A stretch of 64,000 nt of DNA, taken from Athripsodes cinereus (lineage: Eukaryota > Arthropoda > Insecta > Trichoptera > Leptoceridae). A model generated the notes under the pieces. The model made no database searches. It was not told where the DNA came from and was given only the letters and a program-made list of their open reading frames with translations. The position numbers and the translations under genes were made by a program. Location: the NCBI GenBank assembly GCA_947579605.1, contig OX388316.1:18169290-18233289 (forward strand). Reading direction: 5' to 3'. This document shows positions 1 to 12,280 of this stretch, one piece after another. Positions within the stretch are counted from its first letter, which is position 1; every line of letters begins with the position of its first letter.

Positions 1-263
1 TTAATGTTCTAAGTTTTTATATGCCATGTATTACAAAGTTTTTTGGTGTTAACTGAAATAATAATTATTTATAAAGGTCATATAGGCAGCATTTTTTCAA
101 TATCTTGTTTCAAAGTCATTAGGAGTTTAATTTAGCATTTGACTGTAAAAACTCGGCTATTGTGGATGACTAATGTAGCCTATTGAAAAAATCATATAAC
201 ACAAGTATCAGAGTAGAATATTTTTTCTTTGTCGTTTGAGCTACATTATCATAAGTATGAGTA

Positions 264-613
264 GTGATGTGAGTAGAGAAAATTCTCCGGAGAAATTTCT
301 CGAGAACGAGAAATTTCTCCGAGAATTTCTCCTCTGATTGAAGAGAAATTTCTCTGATTTTTTCCCATGGGGATTCCCCTATTATTTATTGGCGATAATG
401 CGGCGGAATTCCCCTACAAAATATATGAAACAATATCCGGTATTGACTAACTTTAATTGTAGCAATATTGGTGATAAATTGTCTCAACATTTGTACATTG
501 TTATTGATTGATTGAATAAAGTACTGATTTATTATTATTTTACTGTTAAATAAAAAAAAAATCTCGGTAAATTCTCTACTTCGAGAAATTATTTCTTGAG
601 AATTCCACAACAC
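264..613. mobile_element. Non-autonomous foldback-like element built of GAGAAATTTCTC units
   Basis: A 350-bp block is flanked by an exact 12-bp direct repeat TAAGTATGAGTA (252-263 and 614-625), read here as a target-site duplication. The ends are inverted: GTGATGTG on the left, and the right end reads GTGTTGTG on the complement. Just inside both ends are palindromic units of the form GAGAAATTTCTC (275-356 and 561-605). The middle has no open frame of note and includes an A-run near 550-560. Terminal inversions suggest a DNA transposon, but 12 bp is long for one and fits LINE/SINE-type insertion, so the class is left open. Confidence 0.6.
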
Positions 614-1373
614 TAAGTATGAGTACATCTCTCTATATAACCGAAGATATATCGTCCTTGACTCTAGCTGCCATAGGAGAGGGAATCAGCAAACTTATTC
701 TAAGTATTTCAAAATTTCAAGTTGTTGTCATCACGATAGATATAGTAAATTGATACTATGAGAAGCGGTAGACAAGCTCCATTTAAATATCTGACGACTA
801 GATTGAGAGACTATCATTCAAGAGTGGACAGGAGTAAACTCAGGTGAAGAATTTATTACCAAAAAATACATCATTCAGTATGAAAATTCACAGATTTGCA
901 ATAAGTGATGCATAAAGCATTCCATTCCCATATTCAGTGTAAACGGTTATGTGGAAAATTTACATAATTATTGTAAGTATTTAAATTGATGGAAGGCACT
1001 TCAAATATCTTAATTAATCGATTCTATTTAGGTAACCTTCTTCGTTTTGCTCATAACCATTACAACTTCGATCAATGAAGAAATATGGTATAGCAAACGG
1101 GTAACCATTTATATAAATGTTAGAAAAACATATCATTATTATATAGATAGGTAAGTCAGTTCTAAATCACCATCAGCTGTTGATTAAACGTTCATTTTGC
1201 TTAATATCTGACTTTATAACCAAAGTGTTATGGTCATAGCCGTGTGCAAAATATCAACGCCATGAAACATTAAGTTGATTGCACCTTAAAAGATTAAAAA
1301 AATACTCATTAATTAAGAAATGCTACTATATTTAAGTCTTTTAATAATATTTTCCCCATGTGAACCAAGTTGA

Positions 1374-1500
1374 GAGAACTAAGAGAAATCAACGTGCATG
1401 TTTGAGATATTGGATGAATGTAGGGAAAGATATATCAATATGGCGTTCTGTTCTATTCTTCGTTCTGCCTATCCCATCTGGGACATAGCGCAGAAGTATA
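1374..1500 (+). repeat. Dispersed repeat family A, fragment
   Basis: This resembles the copies at 6172-6334 (minus), 37591-37815 (minus) and 48792-48977 (plus). Shared landmarks are an AAATCAACGTGCATGTTTGA-like stretch, then ATGAATGTAG, then TTCTGCCTATCCC and a GGGACATAGCG-like end. In better copies the same region reads as a protein-like string around RACMRNWMN. This copy has stops and frameshifts. Repeat identity is seen directly; the element class is unknown. Confidence 0.55.
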
Positions 1501-1614
1501 GATGAACAAAACCAATTTGAATTATAGTCAATTTAATGTACTATGTACCTATGGCAGAAAATATACTGTAGCTGAGATAGTTGGAGGCTTTGAAATAGGA
1601 CAGAAAGCTGGTGA

Positions 1615-1720
1615 ACCAGATGTGATTTTTTTGGTTTGGATTGACTAGAGCTCCCGGAAGCAGCAGCAATGGGCAAAGATCTGTGAAACAACAAAGACAA
1701 GGAGAAAAATATGTATATGG
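1615..1720 (+). repeat. Degraded LINE 3' end, related to 12965-13130
   Basis: Segments such as GTTTGGATTGACTAGAG, CCGGAAGCAGCAGC and GACAAGGAGAAAAATATGTAT align in order with the better copy at 12965-13130, which has GTTTGGAGTGGCCAGAG, CTGGAAGCAGCGG and GACAAGGGGAAGAAGATGTAT. The C-terminal part of a non-LTR retrotransposon is the likely source. An internal deletion is evident. Confidence 0.5.
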
Positions 1721-1983
1721 CTAATTCCTGTTCAAAACAACCAGACCATGTTGCTCAATGTCTTAGATTTTTTTTTTATACTTTGCCTGTTAATTGCCTG
1801 ATATGTTGAGAACTTGAGACTTTCAAACATCGAGCAATCTTTCCATTTTTTGGTTGTTTTTGTTTGGATTCATACATATATATTATTGACCTATGTATGT
1901 TTGGGTATTTGTGCATTATTTTACAAACAAATATAAAAGTAGGTAAATTTTTTAATCATATATCTTCTACTTCTTCTTCTTCA

Positions 1984-2138
1984 GCCATTTATCCACCGCT
2001 GGATGTAAGCCTCTTCTTAAGCTAGCCTTGCCCATTTTATACCCACAGCAGGGACTATTTCGTCAGCCTTTCTTTTCTGAGGCCAACCTATTCTTCTTAT
2101 TTCATCCCAAGTAGGTCTCCATTTTAGAACTCTGGAAC
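1984..2138 (-). pseudogene. RTE-like non-LTR retrotransposon, ORF2 C-terminal end (fragment)
   Basis: Read on the minus strand this gives a roughly 50-residue string beginning WRPTWDEIRRIGWPQ and ending EEAYIQRWING before a stop. The pattern of W..DI/EIRR, then W..LA, then EEAY.QQW just before the stop is the usual extreme C-terminus of the second ORF in RTE-type LINEs of insects. One in-frame stop separates the WARLA part from EEAYIQRW, so it is dead. Nothing of the reverse transcriptase core is present; it is a 5'-truncated remnant. Confidence 0.65.
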
Positions 2139-3439
2139 TATATCACTGGTTACATCTTCTCCTTCGCAGCACCAAACAAAATCTAAAATAATTATACAAG
2201 AAAAATATTGAAAATTATTTCAACGGATTTCTGCTGGATCCAAAAGGAATTGAAATAATGAAACTTAACTTCTAAAAAAAATAATGAAATTGGAATAATG
2301 AAATTTCATTAGGTATGTAGGTACCTTTGGGAATACATTATTAAAAACCTTCATACTTACCTTTCTATATTTTTTTTTATAATAATTGTATATACGGGAA
2401 ACTTAATGTACAATTAAGCAGATACATAATATTATAATAACTAGAGACGTAATTGATATCTGGTACTATTTAAATTATTCGACTAAATTTTGTTTAATTA
2501 TTATTCAATGAGTTACCGTATGCCCACTGTACTGCTAAAAACATATTAAATACAAATTAACATGTTTATTGAAAAGATAGATTTTCATGAAATATCGTAA
2601 AAAAATATTTTTAGAATGTTTAGAAAACTTTCACATGTATATTTAACAATCAACAACACTTGTTTTACTCAATGCAAGGTATGTAACTCTCTTTAAAGTA
2701 AATAATATGTTATGAAAGTGGTAAAATATCCAACAGTTTGTATCTCGCCGGATTTCCATTATTCGGTTAGACCACTATTAGTTTCAGCACTAAAAATAAT
2801 TATCTGCTATTATATATACATAGGTATAATAGAATCAGGAGTGCTACTCCCGACTCGGATCTTATCTAAAAACTCATGTACTATTAGGTAGGTTCATAGA
2901 AATATCAAATCAATATCCACTGATGCAATTAATTGCGATCTTCATTTCTACTTGACGATTTTCAAAATTGGTAAAACATCCACTTTTGTATGACATTAGT
3001 ACTCTTTAGGATAGAAAGTCTATTTTTTTATTTTAGATTACAAAATAATATTAAAAAAACACTGTGTACCTACCTACTTCACTTAATTAATATTTACTTA
3101 AATTAGATGCTTTTCGGACATACATACATTTTCAGTAATAAAGAGTGAAAGTAAATAGTGTTATTATTTATATTACTTCATGAACTAAGTCAAAATGAAC
3201 TTCACTAGTATTTTTTCTTTGAAAATCGAAACATTAGAATGTCTATGTTTGAGGAGCGCTATATAATTTTTATACTGCTCACTTTCTTAACTTTTTTGAA
3301 TAGTAATTTGCATCTACAATATTTTCATTGATAGTTCTTGCGTTTCATCTTCGATCAATTCAAATCCTTGACTACCACTTTGAAACGCACTGCTTTCAGA
3401 GTCAAGATACTTCTAACTATAAGAGATTGGCACCATCTT

Positions 3440-3745
3440 GTCTCTTAGAACTTTGTCCCTTTGACTTGACCATTAGAAGACCTCTGCGCTCTTCGGAACT
3501 GGCTGTGAATAGACTTACTGAGCCCAATAGAGCCGGTAAGTCTAACTTCTATATGAGAGGGCTTTTGGTGTTGTTGGGCCGGTTATTTGGAATCGCCTAC
3601 CGGTGCCATTGAGAGGCAGTCAGACTGTCACCAGCTTCAGAAGCAAATTGAAAACTGTACTCTTCAGCGGCGCCCTTGAGACGGTCAAGGGACTGTTAAA
3701 CGGGTTCAAAACAAAATTATCCAGAATTATTATCATCATCATTAG
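3440..3745 (+). pseudogene. Non-LTR retrotransposon (CR1/jockey-like) RT C-terminus and 3' tail
   Basis: From about 3580 one frame reads VIWNRLPVPLRGS, then TVTSFRSKLKTVLFSGALE and on to a stop. WN.LP followed 10-15 residues later by SFK/RS.LK is the hallmark of the C-terminal end of reverse transcriptases in jockey/CR1-type LINEs. A frame change near 3570 separates it from the upstream part, so it is broken. The 3' end is an ATC-rich tail near 3730. A second copy of the same tail lies at 41965-42118, sharing GGCGCCCTTGAGACGG-like sequence. Confidence 0.65.
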
Positions 3746-4045
3746 ATTCGTGTCGGGAATAGCACTCAGTATGTACTGCAACACCATGTAATATTATACA
3801 ATGATATTCTATACAATCAAACTCTTTATCATATTGTTATATACCTAGTACAATTTATACACATACCTTTACAATACATATGTAAGTGTTATTATACCTA
3901 CCACAATAACACTAACGTAACTAGCCTTGATAAGCTTATCTATTAAATTGCTAACATTGCAATTCTGGTCTCAGTATACATATAGAAATATGAGTATATT
4001 ATAACAGTTACAACATTAAGCGTATCAGGTTTTATTATTTTGATG

Positions 4046-4071
4046 CATACATACATACATACATACATACA
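4046..4071. repeat. (CATA)n microsatellite
   Basis: About six and a half perfect CATA units. A shorter CATA run also lies at the edge of a dispersed repeat near 6168. Confidence 0.95.
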
Positions 4072-4299
4072 AATGTTTTTAATATCCTTCGTTTTCCTGT
4101 AGATAATATGGTTTTCCTTGTTGGTTTAAATTTGTTGGAATTTATTGGAAATATTTTGGGAAACGTGCTCGTACATAAATACGTTTTTAAACAAGTTGGT
4201 ATTTATGAAAATATTTCATAATACATACGTAAATCCAACTCTAACCATTTTCTATGTGTAGGCATAAAGGAACTAGTGCCAGTTGAACTTATTGTACAC

Positions 4300-5110
4300 A
4301 TGTTTAGAATATTTACTATTTTTTATTGTTTTACCAGATTTAGGCACAACGTGTAGATGACAAAGATCAATCAGACATCTCAATTGGAGAACCATATTCA
4401 CACAATGTATGTAACACAGTGATATGTTATACCTAGATTTGCAATATGAATCTCAAACATGTACCATCAATAAAATTTCTTTGCGGTCCTTGATGCCGCA
4501 ATTTTCATTTAGTTTGTTTAGAACTTCCGTGGCAGCTTGTCGTCTCAGTGTCTTAAATGATAACATAGAAATGGTTTGACTTTTTGATGAACGTTTTGAG
4601 ATAGCGAGCACTTCATCAAATTTGAAATTTGCCAACAAATCTAGGGAACATGTAATTTGTAAAAATAATGATGTTATTGATATGGAATATGTCGAAAGTG
4701 GGTACAAAAGTAATACACCTTTTTAAACAATACTACTTGCAGTACTTGCTGAAGTTCGACAATACCCATTGTCAGTTTGAAAAAAGGCGACACACATATA
4801 AATTGTTTGTAGATAACAAGAGATAGACAATATGAGCATGGGTATTATTACAGAAGAAAAAGGCCGGTAGATAGAGATGAAAATATACATAAGAAAAGAT
4901 ATGAATATATATTACTCAGGTATCGTACCTCGACGGGTGGGTACACATTTTTAGAGAATATTTGTATGACATTGCGAATCTAGTTGTAACATATCACTGA
5001 TGTAACATTGTGCAAAATCTAATTGGAAGAAGTGAGAAAGGCGTCCCAACGCTTACGAAGATGTCTGATTGATTATTGTACACGCTTTTTTCTTCTAAAA
5101 CATTTAAACA
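4300..5110. mobile_element. Non-autonomous DNA transposon with long terminal inverted repeats (family B)
   Basis: The two ends are inverted copies of each other over roughly 140 bp. The left arm contains ATCAATCAGACATCT (4367-4381) and CAGTGATATGTTATACCTAG (about 4415-4434). The right arm carries AGATGTCTGATTGAT (about 5060) and AACTAG...ATATCACTG-type sequence (about 4980) in reverse orientation. The outer end ATGTTTAGAATATTTACTA recurs at 25731 and, inverted, at 25830. Part of the right arm (AGAAAGGCGTCCCAACGCTT) recurs at 15030 and 25450. No transposase was recognised inside; an 84-codon minus-strand frame at 4453-4707 has no motif I know. Confidence 0.6.
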
Positions 5111-5960
5111 GTTCGTCATACATGCTCATTTGTTCATTTTATTTTGCATGTGTCCATCTTTGAAAATCTGGTTAACCTGAACCAGCCATTTGATCTTCTG
5201 GTGGGCATCTCTCAACACTTTCTATTAGCCGTGTATACTTCCTTATTCATTCTGTTTTTTTTTCATTTTTTCCATATTCCCAAACCGTCGTCTCTTAATA
5301 TCTTCAATTCTACTTTGTGCCTAAGAGAAGACTCGATTATTTATTACTCTTACATTCAGAAATTGTCTGGCTTTGAAAAATATAATTGTCATTGTTATTT
5401 TGTTAAGAAATGGTGAAAATAAAATCAATACTTCAGGTATACCAGGTTCATTAAACCTATATTTCGCATGGTAAATGTATATTTGGAAACATAATTTCAT
5501 AGTAATAACTCATATAGCGTTACTACGAACAAATGAACCCAAGGGAATTTAATATTATCATTGAAATAATTACTCAAATAGCGTTACTGTGCCATTTTAG
5601 GCAAATTAAAAAAAAAACAAACTGAATTTTCCCGGGCATATGACAAATGTCATATGTTTCTAATGACAAAATTTGACCAGTGGCAATAATTTTTTACACA
5701 TTATTGTCGACGTACAAAAAAATGATGTAGGTAAGTAGTTTGACATACTTAGTTAATATGTTACTTGTCAAAACGATCACTTTGTATTCTAATACGTAAG
5801 TATTGAAATTTTTAAAATGTATCATAATTATTTTGCAACCAATATCCAAACCGATCTCGCAAGTTTGTATTAATTATTTTAGTGTTTTAAACCCACAATC
5901 ATGTGCCTAGTCATCTGTACAAACATTTTTTTTACATAGGTATATAACTAAAAATACATG
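5111..5960. other. AT-rich stretch with one hairpin, no gene seen
   Basis: Around 5150-5340 there is slightly less AT-rich sequence that may be very old LINE debris, but no motif could be fixed. A 9-bp-stem hairpin lies at 5637-5656. Confidence 0.5.
5637..5656. repeat. Short perfect hairpin CATATGACA-AA-TGTCATATG
   Basis: Nine-base arms pair exactly around a two-base centre. It is isolated and may be chance in AT-rich DNA or the core of a MITE whose ends have decayed. Confidence 0.6.
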
Positions 5961-5964
5961 TGGC

Positions 5965-6040
5965 ATGAGATCGTGGCAATATCCGAATGGATGAGACTGG
6001 TTTCTTCCCTGTGCTCCTGGGAGGAGCGTTAATGGGCTGT
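5965..6040 (-). repeat. Dispersed repeat family C, fragment
   Basis: On the minus strand the order CGCTCCTCCCAGGAGCACAG, GGAAGAAACCAG and TCCATTCGG matches the family copies at 13485-13690, 15235-15400, 21212-21480 and 27855-27960, which share GCTCCTCTAGGGAACACAGG, CAGAAACCGG and ATTCAGAG. Class unknown. Confidence 0.5.
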
Positions 6041-6171
6041 TAAATTAGAATTATTGATATTTACATAACAGTTAATACCAAACTTTTTGACATTATTGCC
6101 ACTTCTTTGCGTTTTCCAGCAAATGGTTTTTCGTACATTCTTGACGAAGCGGGAAAATCATAACGTACATA

Positions 6172-6334
6172 CATACATACCATCCCGCCGCTTCCCTCGC
6201 GGGGTAGGCAGAAAGGATCGAAGGCCATTTCTTTCTACCCTTGCAGACATCTTTCACTTCCGTCACTATCATACAATTCCTCATGCATGTTCTCCTGTTC
6301 AATGTACTCAAAACGTGGCCGTCCTTTAGGATCA
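6172..6334 (-). repeat. Dispersed repeat family A, protein-like copy
   Basis: On the minus strand an 80-codon frame contains KDGHVLSTLNRRTCMRNCM and then VCKGRKKWPSILSAYPARE. Equivalent strings appear at 37591-37815 (KDDRVLSKRNRLACMRNWMN). The family is dispersed in lepidopteran genomes as far as I recall. Shared amino-acid wording may mean it derives from a coding LINE segment, but no RT motif is visible. Confidence 0.6.
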
Positions 6335-6335
6335 T

Positions 6336-9300
6336 AAAGTAAATACCTTAAATTAGCTATTTACACAAGTCAGATTTAAATTTCACTTGTCGATTTGTTT
6401 CAAGATAGATACAAGCACATGTGATAAAAATATACATATATGTATGACAAGTTCTATGCCCGTCGAAACCAGACATTTAGTTAAGTAGACATGTGAGTTA
6501 GTTGAAATAAGATTGATTTAGGTATTTTGCTGAAATAGTTTTGATGTTTGAGAAACTAATTTACTAGCTAACTATGAGTACTTAACAAAAACCTTCCTGT
6601 GTGTAATTTCTTCCTCTGGAGCTTACAACATTGTAAAGTTTTAATTAGTTTGGATCAACTTAATTATGTAAGTGACTGATGGGGCAACATTTGATAGAGC
6701 GGTCACGAGGAAATCTATTGCGTGATTGAGTGAAGATAAAACAGAAACTTGTATACTAAATCAATTTTAAATGAGCTTTGATAATACATTTGTAAAAACC
6801 ATTTATCTGTATTGATTATTTGTTTTTAAATATTCTTAAGTCATTTCAGGTTTTTTAAGCAAAGTTATAAAACATAGCTATAAACTCTGATTATCCATAT
6901 ATTTTCTCCCCAGTCCTACCCAGAATATTAATACAACAAAAATAATAATCTGCATTATAATTTTCATACAGATCTTCATAGATATTTACTTAATAAAATT
7001 TCTATATTTACCCTTGAAAATCAAACAGAAGCTTTTTAAGTACCTACCTACCAAGAAGTTTCCTTGGAAACAAATATGAGGAGAGTGTAATAATATTTTA
7101 AATAATATTAAAAAAAAACTCCCTCTTTTCTTCCCGAACATAACTCTTCATTATAAAATTTCCATTTTTATCATGGAAACCTTATCAAGTTCCACCAGAT
7201 AGTAATATACTAAACTTTTCATAAGATAAGTATCCAAGTATCAATAATATGTATGTAAAGTTTTAATATTATGGATACGTTTTTTAATAATGTGCTGATG
7301 GTATGAGAAAGAGAAAAATAAATATCCTAGATGATAAAGGAAATGTCGGATGTGAAAAAAAGTCGGAAAGAATGTTAAGAGAAAAGATACGCTATAAATC
7401 TTAAAATCACGAGTATTTTGCTGTGTATTTTGTGTATTTTTTGTTTAAGTATTGCGAGTACGGGATGACATAGAGTATGTTAGAAATGTACGAGTATTTG
7501 CGTTCATGTGTTAAACATACAGAATGTACTGTATCTTATAATAATTCTAATGCTGGTATTTTATTAGGTACTTACTTTCTGCCTTCATCTCTCTCCTGTT
7601 ATTTTATTTTTACAATGTACACAGGATCAGATAGTCAATCATAGAACATGAATACAAAATGCAAAATCAAAAGGTGGACCAGCGAAGATCGTAAATTTTT
7701 CTGAGAAGTTTTAAAAAAATTGGATGGAAGCTTCTTCAAAACTCTTCAGTGCCTTTCGATCTCAATTAACATGAACCCACTGCTTTCACATGCCCTGGAT
7801 AATACGATCGACCCAACTTTTACATTTTTCAACATCTCTCTTATCCTTCCATAGTTTTCATCACAATATTCTAAGCATTCGTATTCCTTTATCTCTTCTA
7901 ACTATGTCTTATAATTTTAAGTGAATACTTTATCAAGTACCTAATTGTAATGAGTATGTTACCCGTCCTTTTAGCACTGTATTCTGATTCTGATGATTCT
8001 GATTCTGATTCTGGATGATCGGTATGCTAATTTTAATACAATATTGTGTTTTGGTGTATTATAGGACATTATTTCTCTAATATCATTTATGTTTCATAAT
8101 ACGAGTACAATAGTACATAGTGATAAAATGTGGTAAAATTAGGTATAGATATAAATTATTTACGTTACAATAATACACGCAGGCGTATACACAAATTATG
8201 TACTTACTTACAAACATAGTAAAATGAGTAAAACATACACCAAGCTAATTACAATTACAATTTTGAACAAATATTTAGACAATATATTATTATATGTGTA
8301 TTACAAATTAGTTACTACTCGTATTACATAAGAACAAGTTGTTTGTTTTAAGTTGTTCTACAATCAAAACGCTTATTAACTTTGCTATTGCGTTAATTTA
8401 TAAACAATAAAGTACATTCATATCTTCTGTGGTGCTATCGGGAAGTTAATAGTATTTAACTATAGTATTTATATAGAAACTGATTAAAAGGCTTACGTCA
8501 TAACCATTATCTTAGTCTCGAGAGTATAATATTTATCATTATGGATGTGGAATCACAGAAAATTAAAAATTTTCGTGTAAGAAAGATAATTGAAATTTAT
8601 AGATCTGCAGTTCGATGGCAACGATATCAGAGCATTGAAAATACCCCGGAAAGAAGACACTCAAATTGAACAAAATTCAGTTCATTATTTAATGTCTCGG
8701 ACTCTTTTTTGTTTTACTTTCCTCTTGGTACACATTGAGAAGTAACAACATTATGTTGAGCAAATGTTCTTTGCCGTTTTTCGCTATAAAACCGGTGTTA
8801 AAGGAATATCGTACTCCAAACAACGTTGTGAGTGAAAAATCAATCTACGACTGTTTTAAGTCTTTGGTCAGTGGAAAGTGTTGAAATACAACCTAAATTA
8901 TAATAAAAAAAAATGAAAATTGTGAAGATAGACCTAACAAAATTAATGTTGTTTTTTTATGTTTAATTTATCACTAATCACTCAATAACTGGTGATTTTC
9001 CGTTAAGATAAAACAATCTATCACAATTTTTGAACAAAGTACTGACACAAAAAATACGTATTTAATATTGAATTGATTGAATTAAATGAAAATTTCCTGG
9101 AAATAAACGTTACGTTCGCATATTTCTTCCACGGGTATACATATTACCAGGAAATTTTACATACAATCAAACAATTATTTAATATCTGACTAAAGTGTTT
9201 TTGAGATTTAGCATTTTGCGTCACCTACAAATATCTGACAAATGTCTATTTATTTTAGCCCTCTCACACTTATATTCACCTATATTATTATACATTAGAA

Positions 9301-10115
9301 AAATTATAGCTCTGTAAGAAAAGTAGCTTTATAAAGGAGTAAAACTAGAAAAGGGCTGGCCGATGGTAAGCTACCCTGTATAGAATGGCAACAATATCAA
9401 AACTGAAATGCTATGTCCATGATATTGCTATAAGTTGCTATTAGTTAACGATGATAATGTTGGGTGATTTTTTTATCGCACCGTTTTACGATCCTTCGAC
9501 AATATCAAAGGCGCAGGTGAAAAGAATGATGCATTATACATGTCAACTCTAAGAAAACACATCTTGGGCCAAATATATCAAATCATTTGCTGAAACATTC
9601 AAGCAAAACTTCAGTAAAATAAAGTTACATCCCAGAAGACTAGTATTCGATGCATATTGTGTAGTCTGATAAGTAGGTATCTATCACAGCTTGTATAAAA
9701 AAACTATAGATAATGAAATACACCCTACTTTTAGTTCTTTGAAGTTTTTCTTGTAGTTAGTCTATTCAGTGGGGGTTGCTTTTTTCTAGCGCTTGATATA
9801 ATATTTTTTTCCTTTTTCAGTACTATTAATATTATGAGGCAATAACGGAGCTCGCTTACTTTATATTAAGAACTTGTAAGTATATTATATGTGATTCTGA
9901 ACTTTTTTAATATTATTATCAAGTCAGGCAATGTTATAATGTTCTATTGTGGTGTATATTAAAAAAAGGAATTCTTGTATAATGGAAGCTTACTTTAACT
10001 ATTTTTCAAATCCACACGTTGTAAGCCAAGTTTGAAAATATGCAAAGAGCAGCCATCTAACTCGATTTCTATAAGAAATATTATATAACGAAATAAGTCG
10101 TTTTTCTAATTTAAT
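6336..10115. other. Featureless AT-rich region
   Basis: Nearly 3.8 kb without a supported gene or transposon. It holds a TTCTGA-type microsatellite at 7981-8013, possible very degraded LINE sequence at about 7740-7880, and a weak inverted pair (AAAATTTCCTGG near 9088 and its complement near 9150). No long open frame. Confidence 0.6.
7981..8013. repeat. (ATTCTG)n microsatellite
   Basis: Five ATTCTG units with one shortened interruption (TGATG), followed by GGATGATC. Confidence 0.9.
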
Positions 10116-10132
10116 AAATACTAAGACAGAGA

Positions 10133-10530
10133 ATGGTCAAGTGTTATATTTGGTCCATTTTGCTGTACGGAGTAAAGACTTGGACCTTCAAAGCGAACAC
10201 AATGAACCGAATAAAGGCATTTGAGATGTGGCTTCATCACAGAATGTTGCGTATCCCATGGACCGATTTGGTTACCAATAATGAGGTGTTATCCAATATA
10301 AAGATGAGGAAGATGGCATATTTGTACACGAACTTCGAAATGAGAAATATAGTTTACTCCAACTCATTTTGAAAGGAAAAATTGAGGGAAGTCGCGTTGT
10401 AGGAAGGTGGCAGATGTCCTGGCTGAGAAATATCAGAGAGCGGACCGGAGTTCGGAGGGTGGAAGAGCTGTTCCGGCTGGCACAAGACAGAGAGGCCTAC
10501 GCCATAGCCGACGTCGGGGAGACCTAGCAC
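10133..10530 (+). pseudogene. RTE-like LINE ORF2, C-terminal segment (frameshifted)
   Basis: The first part reads in one frame as VKCYIWSILLYGVKTWTFKA and then RIKAFEMWLHHRMLRIPWTD. This is the conserved block (LLYG.ETWTL, AFEMW..RR.LRI.W) downstream of the reverse-transcriptase domain in RTE-type LINEs. After a frameshift near 10340 the second part reads on in another frame, including LILKGKIEGSRVVGRWQMSW and then LFRLAQDREAYA, again a family hallmark. The N-terminal endonuclease and the YADD core are absent, so this is a 5'-truncated dead copy. It lies about 400 bp upstream of the Helitron end. Confidence 0.8.
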
Positions 10531-11095
10531 TTTGAGAAGAAGATACCTATAACCACAATGAGAAAAACATCAAAAACATTGATCTTAGGTATATCTTAAG
10601 ATAAATTGTTCTTATTGCATTTGCTATTTACAACCCATACACAAATTCTACTTAAAATGGGACAATAATACTTGAAATATTTATTTGTAATTTGAATACC
10701 TACCCAATATGTGTACTGTATTACCACTTAAAATACAATTTATGATATGGGTACATTTCGGTTTGAAACTATGTTTATATTTTTTTTAATAGTAACAAAT
10801 ATGTTAAAGATATCGGAATTTTATTTTATTTCAATTTTGGGTAGTATAAATGCATGATGTAGATGTAGGTACTAAGTATATAATAAATATGTATTAAACC
10901 CCTCATTATCGTTCAAAGTAAATATTATTCGGCAATCATAGAATCTAATATATAAAAGGAAGTCGTGTGTGTTACAACACTTATAACTCAAGAATGGCTG
11001 TACCGATTTGAATGATCTCTGATTTGTTGGATTCTTCTCCGCCCGGAATAAACTATAGGCTATTAAAACATCTTACAAATTCACGGGAAGAAACA

Positions 11096-11996
11096 ATATG
11101 AAGAAAATTATTTACGCCATACATTTTTAATTTCAAAAATAAAAACAATATGGAGAGTCATTGCGCTATTAGCGCCCCCACGTCGCCTGTGGCATTGTGC
11201 TAAAATAATCCGTAGGTTCTGCTATATTAAGAACCAAATTACTATAACTAATATGAACGAAATGTGTACTAATATTTGTTTACTAAAATTCGGTAGTTAC
11301 ATGGCAATAGGTTGTATCTCACTAAAACATAATTTTACAGGAGAGCAAAAACAAAGTTTGCAAAAGAGATATTTCAGCCAAATTTCGAGCATTTATATAT
11401 CAAATTGAAGGTAATTATTATTTCTACAAGATAGATGTAACATTCTCTTAATAATTTCTTCTATAAGATGTATGTAACATTCACTAAATAATTTCTTGCA
11501 GTTTAAAAATATTTGAGTTTTTTTGCCATGTTGATGAAAACAATCTTTCTACATGTCAATAAGTTACGTCTTTTCTCTCTTTATTCTGACTATAAAGAGA
11601 CATATCCTTTTGCCACATCAAATATTACACTATTTTGAGCATTTTATGGACAACAACAACAATAACACACTTGAAAACGAAAAAAATGCGAGATACAACC
11701 TATTGCCATGTAACTACCGAATTATTCTACTAATATTTATGTATCGATAGATCTTCTGTCACATAAATGTGGACGTGCACAGATTATATTTGAAATTGTA
11801 TTTTATTTTTGCAGATGGAAAATTATTATTGAACCAAAAATTGTGCAATTAAAGATGAAAATACGAATGTGTTCATGTAGGTAGTTCTGATGCAAGATTG
11901 TGTAGTGAAATTTGCAGACAGAGAAGAAAAATTACGAAGAAAATTATTTACGCCATACATTTTTAATTTCAATAAAAAATGCAATATGGAGAATTA
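11096..11996. repeat. Direct repeat pair within the Helitron
   Basis: GAAGAAAATTATTTACGCCA plus the following ATACATTTTTAATTTCA occurs at about 11100-11137 and again at about 11935-11972, each followed shortly by CAATATGGAGA. The copies bracket the inverted repeat at 11270-11742. This could be a duplication generated within the Helitron or a large insertion between two halves. Confidence 0.6.
11270..11742. mobile_element. Inverted-repeat element nested in the Helitron
   Basis: ATTCGGTAGTTACATGGCAA followed by TAGGTTGTATCTC (about 11288-11321) recurs in reverse complement at about 11690-11725 (GAGATACAACCTATTGCCAT then GTAACTACCGAAT). CTAATATT-type sequence flanks both outer sides. Arms are about 50 bp around a roughly 370-bp middle without an assignable product. 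No target duplication could be fixed. Confidence 0.55.
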
Positions 11997-12280
11997 TACA
12001 AAATCAACAATGAAGTTTTTTTTATAGATTGGCCTATTTATATGATAATTTTTCTATACATTCTCAAATTAGAATCGTTATCCATACAATTTAACATCTG
12101 TAGTTCTGATATTTCAATTTTTAAAAAAATCATGGAAAGAATTTTTATAAATTTTAAATGAATAAGTAAAATCTACCTGAAAAAAAAAATTAGTACCTAC
12201 ATAATTATATTACGTACTACAGATAATTTATAAATAAATCTGAGTTAAGTATAATAAATTGTTCAACATAAATTGTTCAT

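Noticed and set aside
4453..4707. 84-codon minus-strand frame as a transposase gene of family B
   Set aside because: No DDE, HTH or zinc motif, and the frame does not extend into the arms.
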